Shown: positions 24,060-33,513 of the stretch, piece after piece | How positions within the stretch are numbered: position 1 is the first letter of the stretch | How the letters are laid out: each line of letters begins with the position of its first letter | DNA from: Falsiruegeria litorea R37 | Lineage (GTDB): Bacteria > Pseudomonadota > Alphaproteobacteria > Rhodobacterales > Rhodobacteraceae | NCBI RefSeq assembly: GCF_900172225.1 | Contig: NZ_FWFO01000001.1 | Coordinates: forward strand, 248,001 to 312,000 | DNA length: 64,000 bases | Reading direction: 5' to 3' | Program-made: the position numbers and the translations under genes | The notes under the pieces: generated by a model | What the model saw: only the letters and a program-made list of their open reading frames with translations | Told to the model about the DNA's origin: nothing | The model's database searches: none

Positions 24060-25043
24060 ATGAAGCGCGCAGAGCAGGTCACCTTTGGCGGATCGGGTTT
24101 GAACCGGGCCGCACATATCCGGAACGACGCTGTTGCATTGACCCAGGCCCGTCAGCATCCCGATGCGGCGTGTATCCTGTTGTGGCGTGGCAAGGTCATG
24201 GTTCATGGCGAGCGTCTGGACAAGCTGTCTTGGGTGACGATGGCGCATCCTATCCTGCAGGCGGGATATCAGACCGCCGCCGAAGAGATGATCTTTCTTG
24301 GTTTCGAAGATGACGGCGCACCTTGCTTCGCGCTCGATATCTCGGGGTGGGAGCCTGTGGGGCAGGATGTCAGCACCGTTGGCGGGTTCGTAGATCGAAC
24401 CGAGCAGCATCACCCCGATTGCCCGCCGGGCCATGTCTTTGCCGAGCTTCGTCGGATCATGACCCGTCTGTCCGCGCGCGACGCCGAGCTGGCGGCGACG
24501 GCCAAGGCGGTGATCGGTTGGCACGAAACCCATCAGTTCTGCGCGCGTTGCGGTGCGCCCAGTGAAATTGTGCAGGCGGGATGGCAACGGTCCTGTGATG
24601 CCTGCGGAGGGCAACATTTCCCGCGGACCGACCCGGTTGTGATCATGCTGATCACCTACGGGGATTCGGTGCTGATGGGCCGTTCGCCAGGGTGGCCAGA
24701 GGGCATGTATTCGCTTTTGGCAGGTTTTGTCGAACCGGGTGAAACACTTGAGGCCGCTGTACGCCGCGAAGTGATGGAAGAGGCAGGTGTCAAAGTCGGC
24801 CAGGTTAATTACCTGTCCAGCCAACCTTGGCCGTTCCCGGCGTCACTGATGTTTGGATGTGCGGGGGAGGCTCTGTCACGAGAGATTAAGATTGATCCGG
24901 TAGAGATCGAGGATGCGATCTGGGTTACGCGACAGGACATGATGCAGGCCTTTGCCGGGGAACACCCCACAATCCTGCCTGCCCGAAAAGGGGCAATTGC
25001 ACATTTCCTTTTGGAGAACTGGCTTGCGGATACGCTGGATTAA
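24060..25043 (+). CDS. nudC: NAD+ diphosphatase NudC
   Basis: A 327-residue Nudix hydrolase that splits NAD(H) into NMN(H) and AMP and, in some bacteria, removes NAD caps from RNA. Features in order: N-terminal domain, zinc ribbon CARCG...CDACGG (about residues 161-181), Nudix box GFVEPGETLEAAVRREVMEE (about 222-241) and the NudC-specific SQPWPFPASLM (about 259), which separates it from other Nudix proteins. It is followed by an SRPBCC gene 35 nt later. Confidence 0.93.
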   Translation: MKRAEQVTFGGSGLNRAAHIRNDAVALTQARQHPDAACILLWRGKVMVHGERLDKLSWVTMAHPILQAGYQTAAEEMIFLGFEDDGAPCFALDISGWEPVGQDVSTVGGFVDRTEQHHPDCPPGHVFAELRRIMTRLSARDAELAATAKAVIGWHETHQFCARCGAPSEIVQAGWQRSCDACGGQHFPRTDPVVIMLITYGDSVLMGRSPGWPEGMYSLLAGFVEPGETLEAAVRREVMEEAGVKVGQVNYLSSQPWPFPASLMFGCAGEALSREIKIDPVEIEDAIWVTRQDMMQAFAGEHPTILPARKGAIAHFLLENWLADTLD

Positions 25044-25078
25044 GACGACAATTTGCCAAACAGGAACAATGGGGCGAC

Positions 25079-25546
25079 ATGCAGTTTTCGGGTAAAGAAG
25101 ATATCGAGGCACCGATCCAGAATGTCTTTGCCGCGGTTTCGGAATTCGAAAGTTTCGAACGCTCGGCAATTCGCCGGGGGATCGAGGTGCAGCGCGTTGA
25201 CACCAGCCATCCCGTCGCTTCTGGGTTGGCATGGGACACATCGTTCAACCTTCGCGGCAAGCCGCGCGACATGCAGATCACCTTGGCAGAGTTCGCGGAA
25301 CCCTCACTTATGCGATTTGATTCTCGCAGCAAGGGCATTAACGGGGATTGCGTGATCGAGTTGCTGGCTTTGTCGCCGCGCCGAACCCGGTTGAGCGTCG
25401 ACATCAAGCTGTCGGCAAATACTCTGGCTGCGCGCTTGTTTCTGCAATCGCTCAAACTTGCTCGCAGTAGTTTGAACAAGAAATTCAAGTTGCGACTAGC
25501 AGATATGGCGAAAGAGATCGAGCGGCGACAATCGCGTTTGTCTTGA
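25079..25546 (+). CDS. SRPBCC-fold protein
   Basis: A 155-residue protein with a START-like SRPBCC fold: it begins with MQFSGKEDIEAPIQNVFAAV and ends with a long amphipathic helix (SLKLARSSLNKKFKLRLADM). This fold binds lipids or other hydrophobic ligands; no catalytic residues are apparent. It lies 35 nt after nudC and is probably cotranscribed. The function is unknown. Confidence 0.7.
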   Translation: MQFSGKEDIEAPIQNVFAAVSEFESFERSAIRRGIEVQRVDTSHPVASGLAWDTSFNLRGKPRDMQITLAEFAEPSLMRFDSRSKGINGDCVIELLALSPRRTRLSVDIKLSANTLAARLFLQSLKLARSSLNKKFKLRLADMAKEIERRQSRLS

Positions 25547-25677
25547 TCCCAAAACCGCTCCCTTGCCCGCACAGCCAATTGCCGGAACGCGTTTCGGCGC
25601 GAATGCATGCTCTGGGGTGACGCGCCTTGAGTTGTTCACGGCGTGGCACCAGCCTTCGCATGGCCAAAGTTTGAGAT

Positions 25678-25815
25678 TCATTCAGATTTAGTTTGTTTGC
25701 GCCTTGCACCGCCATTGGCACCGATCAGCTGGATCAATTCATGCTGTGTCGTGCGCTTGGGCCTTTGCCGCCTTGCCGGGGACCCCGGGCCGGGGGGCGG
25801 CACGGGGCCGATCAT
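25678..25815 (-). CDS. Possible 45-residue small protein
   Basis: A short reading frame from ATG at 25815 to TGA, reading MIGPVPPPGPG at the N-terminus and ending GANGGARRKQTKSE, basic in its second half. It lies 35 bp downstream of pheA on the same strand in a 304-bp stretch with no other gene. No ribosome binding site is visible and no homologue is recognised, so it may be chance. Confidence 0.25.
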   Translation of the reverse strand: MIGPVPPPGPGSPARRQRPKRTTQHELIQLIGANGGARRKQTKSE

Positions 25816-25850
25816 TTTGGGGGCGTATTGCTGATCCGGGTGTCGGGGGA

Positions 25851-26684
25851 TCAGTGACGTTTGCGTGCAGCCGGATAGACGCCCAGAATCTCGACGTTGG
25901 TGGTGAAATATCCCAGTTCGTCCATTGCAAGGCGGACATTGGCATCGTCGGGGTGCCCTTCGATGTCGGCGTAGAACTGTGTCGCGGTAAAGCGACCGCC
26001 GACCATATAGCTTTCCAGCTTGATCATGTTGACGCCATTGGTGGCAAATCCCCCCATCGCCTTGTACAGCGCCGCCGGGATGTTGCGGACCTGAAAGACA
26101 AAGCTGGTGATCATGCCCAGATCGCCGCGACGTGATTCGTCGGCTTTTGGTGACATCACAAGGAACCGTGTGGTGTTGTCTCCCTGGTCTTCAATGTGGC
26201 GGGCCAGAACGTCCAATCCGTAAATTTCTCCGGCAAGTTCACTGGCCAGAGCAGCAGATTGGATGTCGCCCGCTTCGGCAACCTCGCGCGCAGCGCGGGC
26301 GTTGTCTGGGCTCACGCGGCCCCGGATGTTGTTTTCGCGCAAAAACTTTTCGCACTGCGGCAACAGCACCAGATGCGAATGCGCCTCGGTCACGTCGGAC
26401 AGGCTCGCGCCCGGAACCGCCAGCAAGTTGATGTGCACGCGGACAAATGCTTCATCAATGATATGCAAGCCGCTGTGCGGCAGCAGGCGGTGAATGTCGG
26501 CCACACGCCCGTATGTAGTGTTTTCGACCGGCAACATGGCAAGGTCAGCCTCGCCCGACCGAACCGCTTCGATCACGTCTTCGAATGTGCGGCACGGCAG
26601 CGCCTCCATATCGGGGCGGGCGTCGCGGCAAGCCTCGTGGCTGTAAGCGCCGGGCTCTCCCTGAAAGGCAATGCGGTTGGTCAT
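25851..26684 (-). CDS. pheA: Prephenate dehydratase
   Basis: Converts prephenate to phenylpyruvate in phenylalanine synthesis. The 277-residue protein is the monofunctional form without a chorismate mutase domain. It starts MTNRIAFQGEPGAYSHEA, has the catalytic DNTTRF motif (about residue 171) and a C-terminal ACT domain (about 190-270) with the ESYMVGG phenylalanine-binding segment. Feedback inhibition by phenylalanine is expected from the ACT domain. The ATG at 26684 is the conventional start. It is divergent from the cytochrome c gene. Confidence 0.93.
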   Translation of the reverse strand: MTNRIAFQGEPGAYSHEACRDARPDMEALPCRTFEDVIEAVRSGEADLAMLPVENTTYGRVADIHRLLPHSGLHIIDEAFVRVHINLLAVPGASLSDVTEAHSHLVLLPQCEKFLRENNIRGRVSPDNARAAREVAEAGDIQSAALASELAGEIYGLDVLARHIEDQGDNTTRFLVMSPKADESRRGDLGMITSFVFQVRNIPAALYKAMGGFATNGVNMIKLESYMVGGRFTATQFYADIEGHPDDANVRLAMDELGYFTTNVEILGVYPAARKRH

Positions 26685-26804
26685 TTGTCGGTTTCCGTGC
26701 AACAAGTTCTTGAATTGGGCGTTTAGTCGCGGTGTCTATACCTTGCCTCTTGCAAGGGGAAGCCTTAGACACCCGCCCAGACAGCTGAAATGGACTCGCG
26801 ATCA

Positions 26805-27311
26805 ATGTTCGACACGATGACAGTTACCAAGGCCGCAGCAGGCCTGCTTGGCGCCTTTCTGGTGCTTCTTCTTGGCAAATGGGCCGCCATGATGATTTAC
26901 AACGTGGGGGGGCACGGCGAAGCCTCGTACGTGATTGATACCGAACAGGCGGCCGAAGAGATCAGCACTGGCGAGGAAGTCAGCTTTGACGAGTTGATGA
27001 TGGCCGCCGACGTGGACAAAGGCGCCCGTGTGTTCAAGAAATGCTCGGCCTGCCACAAGTTGGAAGCTGGCGCAAACGGCACCGGCCCGAGCCTTTATGG
27101 CGTTGTTGGCCGCGCCGTCGCGTCCGAAGCCGGGTTTGGCTATTCCAGCGCGATGCAAGCCAAAGGCGGCGATTGGACGCCTGAGGCGCTTGATGCCTTC
27201 CTGCTGAAGCCGAGCTCTGACGTTTCGGGCACTTCGATGAGCTTCTCGGGCCTGAAAAAGCAAGGCGACCGGGTCAACCTGATCGCCTATCTGGACAGCC
27301 TGGACAACTAA
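26805..27311 (+). CDS. Membrane-anchored cytochrome c (c-y/c552 type)
   Basis: A 168-residue class I cytochrome c with an uncleaved N-terminal anchor (about residues 5-32), an acidic linker and a haem domain with CSACH (about residue 80) and a C-terminal axial methionine in GTSMSFSGL. This matches cytochrome c-y, which carries electrons from the bc1 complex to terminal oxidases while tethered to the membrane. MFDTM at 26805 is chosen as start; ATG codons a few residues on either side are possible. A terminator follows. Confidence 0.88.
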   Translation: MFDTMTVTKAAAGLLGAFLVLLLGKWAAMMIYNVGGHGEASYVIDTEQAAEEISTGEEVSFDELMMAADVDKGARVFKKCSACHKLEAGANGTGPSLYGVVGRAVASEAGFGYSSAMQAKGGDWTPEALDAFLLKPSSDVSGTSMSFSGLKKQGDRVNLIAYLDSLDN

Positions 27312-27337
27312 GCGCCACGCATCTTGAGACTTCGAAA

Positions 27338-27366
27338 GCCGCTGCCCCTTGGGTGGCGGTTTTTTC
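27338..27366 (+). terminator. Terminator after the cytochrome c gene
   Basis: A 10-bp stem, GCCGCTGCCC with GGGTGGCGGT (three G-T pairs), closes a 3-nt loop and runs into six T residues. It lies 26 nt after the stop at 27311. Confidence 0.85.
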
Positions 27367-27532
27367 GTTTCGGCGGGCGAAATCCGCAATTTCCTGCCAC
27401 ATGAACATGTCTTCACAATGCGTTCACGCATTCTAAACTTGAATCTCGCCCCGCTGGACCTTTAGCTGGCAACAACAAAAATTGGTCTATGTTTCGTCAG
27501 AGACAATCAGACCCATACGGAGGTAGAGCCTG

Positions 27533-29470
27533 ATGACATCGCCCCGCGTCGCGACCCGAACCCGCCAGATGGACATTCGGCCAAAGGTGCTGGGGGCGAT
27601 CGGATTGTCGATCGGCTTGCTGCTTGCCGCAACAGGTCTTGCGCGGGCCGAAGATGAGAAGATCATCGAAAGCCATGGCTACTCGTTCTTTGGCGACCTG
27701 AGCTATCCGGCTGATTTCGAGCATTTCGACTATGTGAACCCGGATGCGCCCAAGGGTGGTGAAATCGCGGTTTCCGCACCGGGCACCTTCGATTCGATGA
27801 ATCCCTACAGCCGCAAGGGGCGAGCAGGGCGCTATTCCTGGATGGTCTACGAAAGCCTGTTGGGTGAGATGCCCGCGACCGGAGGTGGACTGCCAGCAGA
27901 TCAGATTGGCGAAAGCTATGGTTTGCTTGCCGAACGGTTGGAATACGACGAAGGCAAAACCTGGGTGATCTTCTACATGCGTCCCGAAGCGCGGTTCGCC
28001 GACGGCTCGCCCGTGACCGCGCATGACGTGGTGTTCAGTCACAACCTGTTTCTGGAGCAGGGGCTGCCATCTTACGCGCAAGCGGTCAAGAAACGCATCC
28101 TGTCTGCTGAGGCATTGGATGATCACACGGTCAAGTTTACTTTTGCCACTGGTATTTCACGTCGGTCGCTGATTGATCAGGCCGGATCGGTGCCGGTGTT
28201 CCCAAAGGCCTGGTATGAAGAAAACGGTGCGCGGCTGGATGAACCCCGCTTGGACGCCGCGCCGGGATCAGGTCCGTATCAGCTCGACAGCTATGATGTG
28301 AACCGCCGTATCGTCTACAAGCGCAATCCAGATTATTGGGGCAAGGACCTGCCGATCAACAAGGGGCGCTACAACTTCGACACAATCCGGGTGGAGTATT
28401 TTGCGGACGACACGGCAGGATTCGAGGCGTTCAAGGCAGGCGAATACACCTTTCGGAGTGAGGGAAACTCGAAACGGTGGGCGACCGAGTATGATTTCCC
28501 TGCCGTGAACAAAGGTTGGGTGAAATTGGAAGAGATTCCCGATCTGACGCCTCCAACACCCACCGGCTTTGTGTTCAACCTGGGCCGCCCCGCACTCCAA
28601 GACAAACGTGTGCGCGAGGCGCTTTCGCTGGCGTTCAACTTTGAATGGACCAACGAGTCCTTGCAGTTCGGGCTGTTCAAACAGCGTCATTCGTTTGTGG
28701 AAAATGCTCCGCATATGGCCCAAGGCGCGCCTGAAGGCGCCGAGTTGGAGCTGCTCAAGTCGCTCGGCGATCTGGTGCCTGCCGATATGCTGACCGAACC
28801 ATCTGTGCGTGCGCATGAATCGCGCGCCAAACGCCTGAACGACCGCCGCAACCTGCGGACTGCGATGAAACTGTTGGACGAGGCCGGGTGGGCCGTTGGC
28901 GATGATGGCATGCGGCGCAACGCGGCAGGCGAAAAGCTGGTGCTTGAAATTCCCTATCCCTCGTCGTCGTCGCCAACCCTGACCGCTGTGATTGATGGTT
29001 TTGCAAAGAACCTGGTGGCGATGGGGGTCGATGCGCGCCCGGACAAGGTCGACTCGGCGCAGTATACGCTGCGCAACCGTGATCGCGATTATGACATCGT
29101 GTTCGACAACTACCGCGCGTTTTTGTCTGCTGGCACCGGTCTGATGCAGATGTACGGCTCGGGCGAGGCGGATTTCAGCCTGTTCAACCCTGCCGGTCTG
29201 GCCAGCCCGCTGGTGGATGCGATCATCGAACGCTCGCTCGTGACCACCACGAAAGAGGATGAGGCCGCTGCCCTGCAAGCCTTGGACCGTGCGCTGCGGT
29301 ACGAACGCATCATGGTGCCGGTCTGGTACAACGACAAAAGCTGGGTCGCCTATTGGGACCAATACGACCACCCCGAGAACCTGCCGGAATATGCGGTCGG
29401 CGTGCTGGACTTCTGGTGGTACGACGCTGAAAAGGCCGCCAAGCTGAAATCTGATGGCGCGTTGAGGTAA
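27533..29470 (+). CDS. yejA: Peptide ABC transporter substrate-binding protein YejA
   Basis: A 645-residue family 5 extracellular solute-binding protein with a signal peptide ending near LARAED (about residue 40). The motifs ESHGYSFFGDL and PGTFDSMNPYSRKGRAG are typical of YejA-type proteins. In enterics YejABEF imports microcin C and small peptides. GGAGG lies 9 nt before the ATG. It begins the yejABEF operon; yejB follows after 9 nt. Confidence 0.9.
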   Translation: MTSPRVATRTRQMDIRPKVLGAIGLSIGLLLAATGLARAEDEKIIESHGYSFFGDLSYPADFEHFDYVNPDAPKGGEIAVSAPGTFDSMNPYSRKGRAGRYSWMVYESLLGEMPATGGGLPADQIGESYGLLAERLEYDEGKTWVIFYMRPEARFADGSPVTAHDVVFSHNLFLEQGLPSYAQAVKKRILSAEALDDHTVKFTFATGISRRSLIDQAGSVPVFPKAWYEENGARLDEPRLDAAPGSGPYQLDSYDVNRRIVYKRNPDYWGKDLPINKGRYNFDTIRVEYFADDTAGFEAFKAGEYTFRSEGNSKRWATEYDFPAVNKGWVKLEEIPDLTPPTPTGFVFNLGRPALQDKRVREALSLAFNFEWTNESLQFGLFKQRHSFVENAPHMAQGAPEGAELELLKSLGDLVPADMLTEPSVRAHESRAKRLNDRRNLRTAMKLLDEAGWAVGDDGMRRNAAGEKLVLEIPYPSSSSPTLTAVIDGFAKNLVAMGVDARPDKVDSAQYTLRNRDRDYDIVFDNYRAFLSAGTGLMQMYGSGEADFSLFNPAGLASPLVDAIIERSLVTTTKEDEAAALQALDRALRYERIMVPVWYNDKSWVAYWDQYDHPENLPEYAVGVLDFWWYDAEKAAKLKSDGALR

Positions 29471-29479
29471 GCCAAACCC

Positions 29480-30565
29480 ATGGGAGCCTATATCCTAAGA
29501 CGCCTGTTGCTGGTGATCCCGACCCTTTTGGGCATCATGATCGTCAACTTCACGCTGGTGCAATTTGTCCCCGGGGGCCCGGTCGAACAGATCATCGCCG
29601 AACTGCAAGGCGGCGGCGATGTGTTCGAAGGCTTCGCTGGCGGGGGTGATGACGTTCAAACACAATCCGGCGCCCCGAACGAGGAATACGTCGGCGCACG
29701 CGGCCTGCCGCCCGAATTCATTGCCGAGCTGGAAAAGGAATTCGGCTTTGACAAGCCGCCGCTCGAACGGTTCCTGACCATGCTGGGCAACTACATGACG
29801 CTGGACTTTGGCGAGAGTTATTTCCGCTCGATCAGTGTCATCGACCTGGTGCTGGAAAAGATGCCAGTGTCGATCTCTTTGGGTCTGTGGTCCACGCTGA
29901 TCGCCTATCTGGTGTCGATCCCGTTGGGCATTCGCAAGGCGGTGCGCGATGGGTCAACCTTTGACACCTGGACCAGTGGCGCGATCATCGTGGCCTACGC
30001 GATCCCGGGATTCCTGTTTGCGATCCTGCTGCTGGTGCTTTTCGCCGGTGGCTCGTACTGGCAGATCTTCCCGCTGCGGGGGCTGACCAGCGACAACTTT
30101 GATGAGCTGAGCCTGTTGGGCAAAATTGGCGACTATTTCTGGCACATCGCGCTGCCGGTCATCGCCTCGACCATCTCGGCCTTTGCGACGCTGACACTGC
30201 TGACCAAGAACTCGTTCCTGGATGAGATCAAGAAACACTATGTCATGACCGCCCGCGCCAAGGGGCTGAGCGAAAGCAAGGTTCTGTATGGCCACGTCTT
30301 TCGCAACGCCATGCTGATCGTGATCGCGGGTTTTCCGGCAGTGTTCATCGGCGTCTTCTTCTCAGGCTCGATTATCATTGAGACGATCTTTTCGCTCGAC
30401 GGTTTGGGGCGACTGGGGTTCGAGGCCGCGGTGGCGCGTGATTATCCGGTGATCTTCGGCACGCTCTTCATCTTTGGCCTCATGAGCCTTGTGGTCGGCA
30501 TCCTGTCGGACCTGATGTATGTCCTGGTCGATCCGCGCATCGACTTTGAAAGCCGCGAGGGGTAA
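29480..30565 (+). CDS. yejB: Peptide ABC transporter permease YejB
   Basis: A 361-residue DppB-type permease with an N-terminal helix, a periplasmic loop of about 90 residues ([16 protein letters not shown]) and five further helices. The EAA coupling loop is seen as [20 protein letters not shown] (about residues 256-275). It pairs with YejE as the membrane channel. The gene follows yejA by 9 nt and precedes yejE by 3 nt. Confidence 0.92.
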   Translation: MGAYILRRLLLVIPTLLGIMIVNFTLVQFVPGGPVEQIIAELQGGGDVFEGFAGGGDDVQTQSGAPNEEYVGARGLPPEFIAELEKEFGFDKPPLERFLTMLGNYMTLDFGESYFRSISVIDLVLEKMPVSISLGLWSTLIAYLVSIPLGIRKAVRDGSTFDTWTSGAIIVAYAIPGFLFAILLLVLFAGGSYWQIFPLRGLTSDNFDELSLLGKIGDYFWHIALPVIASTISAFATLTLLTKNSFLDEIKKHYVMTARAKGLSESKVLYGHVFRNAMLIVIAGFPAVFIGVFFSGSIIIETIFSLDGLGRLGFEAAVARDYPVIFGTLFIFGLMSLVVGILSDLMYVLVDPRIDFESREG

Positions 30566-30568
30566 TTC

Positions 30569-31675
30569 ATGGCACTTTCCCCCCTCAATCAACGCCGCTG
30601 GCGCAATTTCCGCAAGAACGGCCGGGCCTATTGGTCGCTGATCATCTTTTCTGTGCTGTTCACGCTGTCGCTGTTCGCCGAGTTCATCGCCAACGACAAA
30701 CCGATCCTGGTGAATTACCGGGGTGAGTACTTCACGCCTGTCTTCAACTTCTACCCCGAAACCGCCTTTGGCGGCGATTTTCAAACCGAAGCGATCTATG
30801 GTGATCCCGAGGTCAAATGCCTGATCGCAAGCGGCGGGTTGGAAGAGTGCTTTGATGAGCCCGAAGAGATGCTGGAACAGATCAGCGCGGGCACGTTTCA
30901 AGCCGAGGGGTTCGAAAAAGGTTGGGCCGTTTGGCCGCCGATCCCCTATTCGTTCAACACTACGGTTGACCGCCCGGGCGCGGCCCCGTTGCCACCCAAC
31001 GGCCAGAACCTGCTTGGCACGGACAGCGCCAAGCGCGACGTACTGGCGCGGGTGATCTATGGCTTCCGCCTGTCGATTCTCTTCACGCTACTCGTGACAG
31101 GGGTGGCCAGCATTCTGGGCGTCGTTGCCGGTGCTGTGCAGGGATATTTCGGCGGCTGGACCGACCTGATTTTCCAACGCGTGATCGAGATCTGGTCCGC
31201 TACTCCGTCACTGTATGTGATCATTATCATGTTCGCTATTCTGGGGCGCAGTTTCTGGCTGCTGGTCGCCCTGATGATCCTATTTGGTTGGACCGGCCTT
31301 GTGGGCGTGGTCCGTGCAGAATTCCTGCGCGCGCGGAACCTGGAATACGTGCGAGCTGCCAAAGCGCTTGGGGTGGGCAACATCACCATCATGCGCCGTC
31401 ACATGCTGCCCAACGCCATGGTTGCGACGCTCACGTTCATGCCGTTCATTGTGACCGGCACCATCGGTGGCCTGGCCTCGCTCGACTTTCTGGGCTTTGG
31501 TCTGCCATCGTCGGCCCCCTCGCTTGGCGAGTTGACGCTGCAAGCCAAGAACAACCTGAATGCGCCCTGGCTCGCTTTCACTGCGTTTTTCACCTTTGCC
31601 ATCATGCTTTCGCTTCTGGTCTTCATTTTCGAAGGTGTGCGCGATGCGTTTGATCCAAGAAAGACCTTCTCATGA
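30569..31675 (+). CDS. yejE: Peptide ABC transporter permease YejE
   Basis: A 368-residue DppC-type permease. It begins with the OppC N-terminal region NQRRWRNFRKNGRAYWSLI, has a long periplasmic segment of about 100 residues with two cysteines, then five helices with the EAA loop AAKALGVGNITIMRRHMLPN (about residues 264-283). Its stop overlaps the yejF start by 4 bp. Confidence 0.92.
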   Translation: MALSPLNQRRWRNFRKNGRAYWSLIIFSVLFTLSLFAEFIANDKPILVNYRGEYFTPVFNFYPETAFGGDFQTEAIYGDPEVKCLIASGGLEECFDEPEEMLEQISAGTFQAEGFEKGWAVWPPIPYSFNTTVDRPGAAPLPPNGQNLLGTDSAKRDVLARVIYGFRLSILFTLLVTGVASILGVVAGAVQGYFGGWTDLIFQRVIEIWSATPSLYVIIIMFAILGRSFWLLVALMILFGWTGLVGVVRAEFLRARNLEYVRAAKALGVGNITIMRRHMLPNAMVATLTFMPFIVTGTIGGLASLDFLGFGLPSSAPSLGELTLQAKNNLNAPWLAFTAFFTFAIMLSLLVFIFEGVRDAFDPRKTFS

Positions 31676-33249
31676 GCTTGTTGGAAGTCAACGATCTTCG
31701 CGTGTCCTTCCGCCAGGACGGCCAGTTGACCCAAGCCGTTAAGGGCGTGTCATTCACAGTCGATCGGGGGGAGACGGTAGCCCTGGTGGGTGAGTCCGGG
31801 TCGGGTAAATCGGTGACGGCCTTGTCGACCGTCTCTCTTTTGGCTGGCAGCGCCGAGGTAGAAGGCTCTGTTACCTATGATGGGCAACAGATGATCGGCG
31901 CTGATGAGCAGCGCCTGCAACAGGTGCGCGGCAACGACATCAGCTTTATCTTCCAGGAACCGATGACCTCGCTCAACCCGCTGCACACGATCGAAAAGCA
32001 GATGGCGGAATCGCTGGCGCTGCATCAGGGCGTAGTAGGATCCGAAGCGCGGATCCGAATTATCGAGCTTTTGAACAAGGTCGGCATCCGCGACCCGCAG
32101 GATCGGCTGGACAGCTATCCACATCAGCTTTCGGGCGGGCAGCGCCAGCGTGTGATGATCGCCATGGCTTTGGCCAACAAGCCCGATGTTCTGATCGCGG
32201 ATGAGCCGACGACGGCGCTGGACGTGACCATTCAGGCGCAGATCCTGGAGCTGTTGGCCGAGTTGCAGAAGTCCGAAAATATGGGAATGCTGTTCATCAC
32301 CCACGATCTGGGCATCGTGCGTCGGATCGCGGACCGGGTGTGCGTGATGAAGGACGGCGAGATCGTTGAAACCGGCCCGACGTCTGAGATTTTTGACAAT
32401 CCCCAGCATCCTTACACGCAAAAACTGTTGGCGGCTGAGCCGTCAGGCGTTCCTGAACCCATCGCATCTGATGCCGAGGTGATTGCCCATACCGATGGTC
32501 TGCGCGTCTGGTTTCCCATCCAGCGCGGGTTTCTGAAGCGAACGGTTGGGCACGTAAAAGCGGTCAATGACGCCACGATCAGTGTTCGGGCGGGTGAGAC
32601 CCTCGGCATCGTTGGCGAATCCGGCTCGGGCAAAACCACGCTTGCGCTAGCCTTGATGCGGTTGATCTCGTCCGATGGCGGCATCACGTATCGCGACCAG
32701 GACGTGCGCAAATGGTCCACGCGTGAGTTGCGGCGGCTGCGCAAAGATATGCAGATTGTGTTTCAGGATCCGTTCGGCTCGCTCAGCCCGCGGATGACCT
32801 GCGCCCAGATCATCGCCGAGGGATTGGCGATTCACAACGTCGATCCCCACCGTGCACCACGCGATCTGGTGGTCGAGGTGATGCAGGAAACCGGACTCGA
32901 CCCAGCCGCGATGGACCGCTACCCGCATGAGTTTTCGGGAGGTCAGCGCCAGCGGATTGCAATTGCGCGTGCGATGGTGCTCAGGCCCAAGCTGCTGGTG
33001 CTGGATGAACCGACGAGCGCGCTGGATATGACCGTGCAGGTGCAGATTGTCGAACTGTTGCGAAACCTGCAGCAAAAATATGGGCTGGCCTACCTCTTTA
33101 TCTCGCACGACCTGAAAGTGGTGCGCGCGATGTCGCATCAGGTGTTGGTGATGAAGCAAGGCGATGTGGTTGAGATGGGGCCATCGGAAGCGCTCTTTGA
33201 AACGCCACAAACCGACTACACGCGCGAATTGATTGCAGCCGCAGGATAG
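31672..33249 (+). CDS. yejF: Peptide ABC transporter double ATPase YejF
   Basis: A 525-residue protein with two fused ABC ATPase domains. Walker A motifs are [12 protein letters not shown] (about residue 39) and [12 protein letters not shown] (about 315); signature motifs LSGGQRQRV and FSGGQRQRI and Walker B VLIADEPT and LLVLDEPT are all intact, so both halves should hydrolyse ATP. It is the last gene of yejABEF and starts with a 4-bp overlap, suggesting coupled translation. Confidence 0.93.
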   Translation: MSLLEVNDLRVSFRQDGQLTQAVKGVSFTVDRGETVALVGESGSGKSVTALSTVSLLAGSAEVEGSVTYDGQQMIGADEQRLQQVRGNDISFIFQEPMTSLNPLHTIEKQMAESLALHQGVVGSEARIRIIELLNKVGIRDPQDRLDSYPHQLSGGQRQRVMIAMALANKPDVLIADEPTTALDVTIQAQILELLAELQKSENMGMLFITHDLGIVRRIADRVCVMKDGEIVETGPTSEIFDNPQHPYTQKLLAAEPSGVPEPIASDAEVIAHTDGLRVWFPIQRGFLKRTVGHVKAVNDATISVRAGETLGIVGESGSGKTTLALALMRLISSDGGITYRDQDVRKWSTRELRRLRKDMQIVFQDPFGSLSPRMTCAQIIAEGLAIHNVDPHRAPRDLVVEVMQETGLDPAAMDRYPHEFSGGQRQRIAIARAMVLRPKLLVLDEPTSALDMTVQVQIVELLRNLQQKYGLAYLFISHDLKVVRAMSHQVLVMKQGDVVEMGPSEALFETPQTDYTRELIAAAG

Positions 33250-33318
33250 GCAAGCAGGGGAGGCTCCCGCGCCCGAGCAGCCCTGACTGCGTCAGCCCCG
33301 CCAGCGGCCTTGGGCCGA

Positions 33319-33339
33319 GCGCCGGGCAAGGCCCGGCGC
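33319..33339. repeat. Perfect 9-bp hairpin after yejF
   Basis: GCGCCGGGC-AAG-GCCCGGCGC. It lies 70 bp after yejF in a 264-bp intergenic stretch that also holds dispersed element copy C and, at 33255-33272, a piece (GGGAGGCTCCCG) resembling the end of another copy. It may contribute to termination of yejABEF. Confidence 0.6.
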
Positions 33340-33438
33340 GGGCGTCTGTGGAGCGTGTTTGGCCACAAACCGGGCGTGCGCGAATCATTGAGCTGTGGCT
33401 GGCCCCAGGTGCCGACCGCCGAGCGAAGCGAGGCGGCC

Positions 33439-33497
33439 GGGCCCAACGGGAGGAAGTGTTTCGTCAGAAACATCGACGACGGGCGGGAGCGCTTCCG
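33439..33497 (+). repeat. Dispersed 59-nt hairpin element, copy C
   Basis: It reads GGGCCCAACGGGAGG, then the hairpin TGTTTC-GTCA-GAAACA, then CGACGACGGGCGGGAGC. Alignment to copies A and B is gap-free over 59 nt. A 5' hairpin, CCGCC...GGCGG around GAGCGAAGCGA, precedes it from 33416. It sits 3' of both yejF and the EF-G-like gene. Confidence 0.8.
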
Positions 33498-33513
33498 GTC
33501 TTCTGCGATGATC

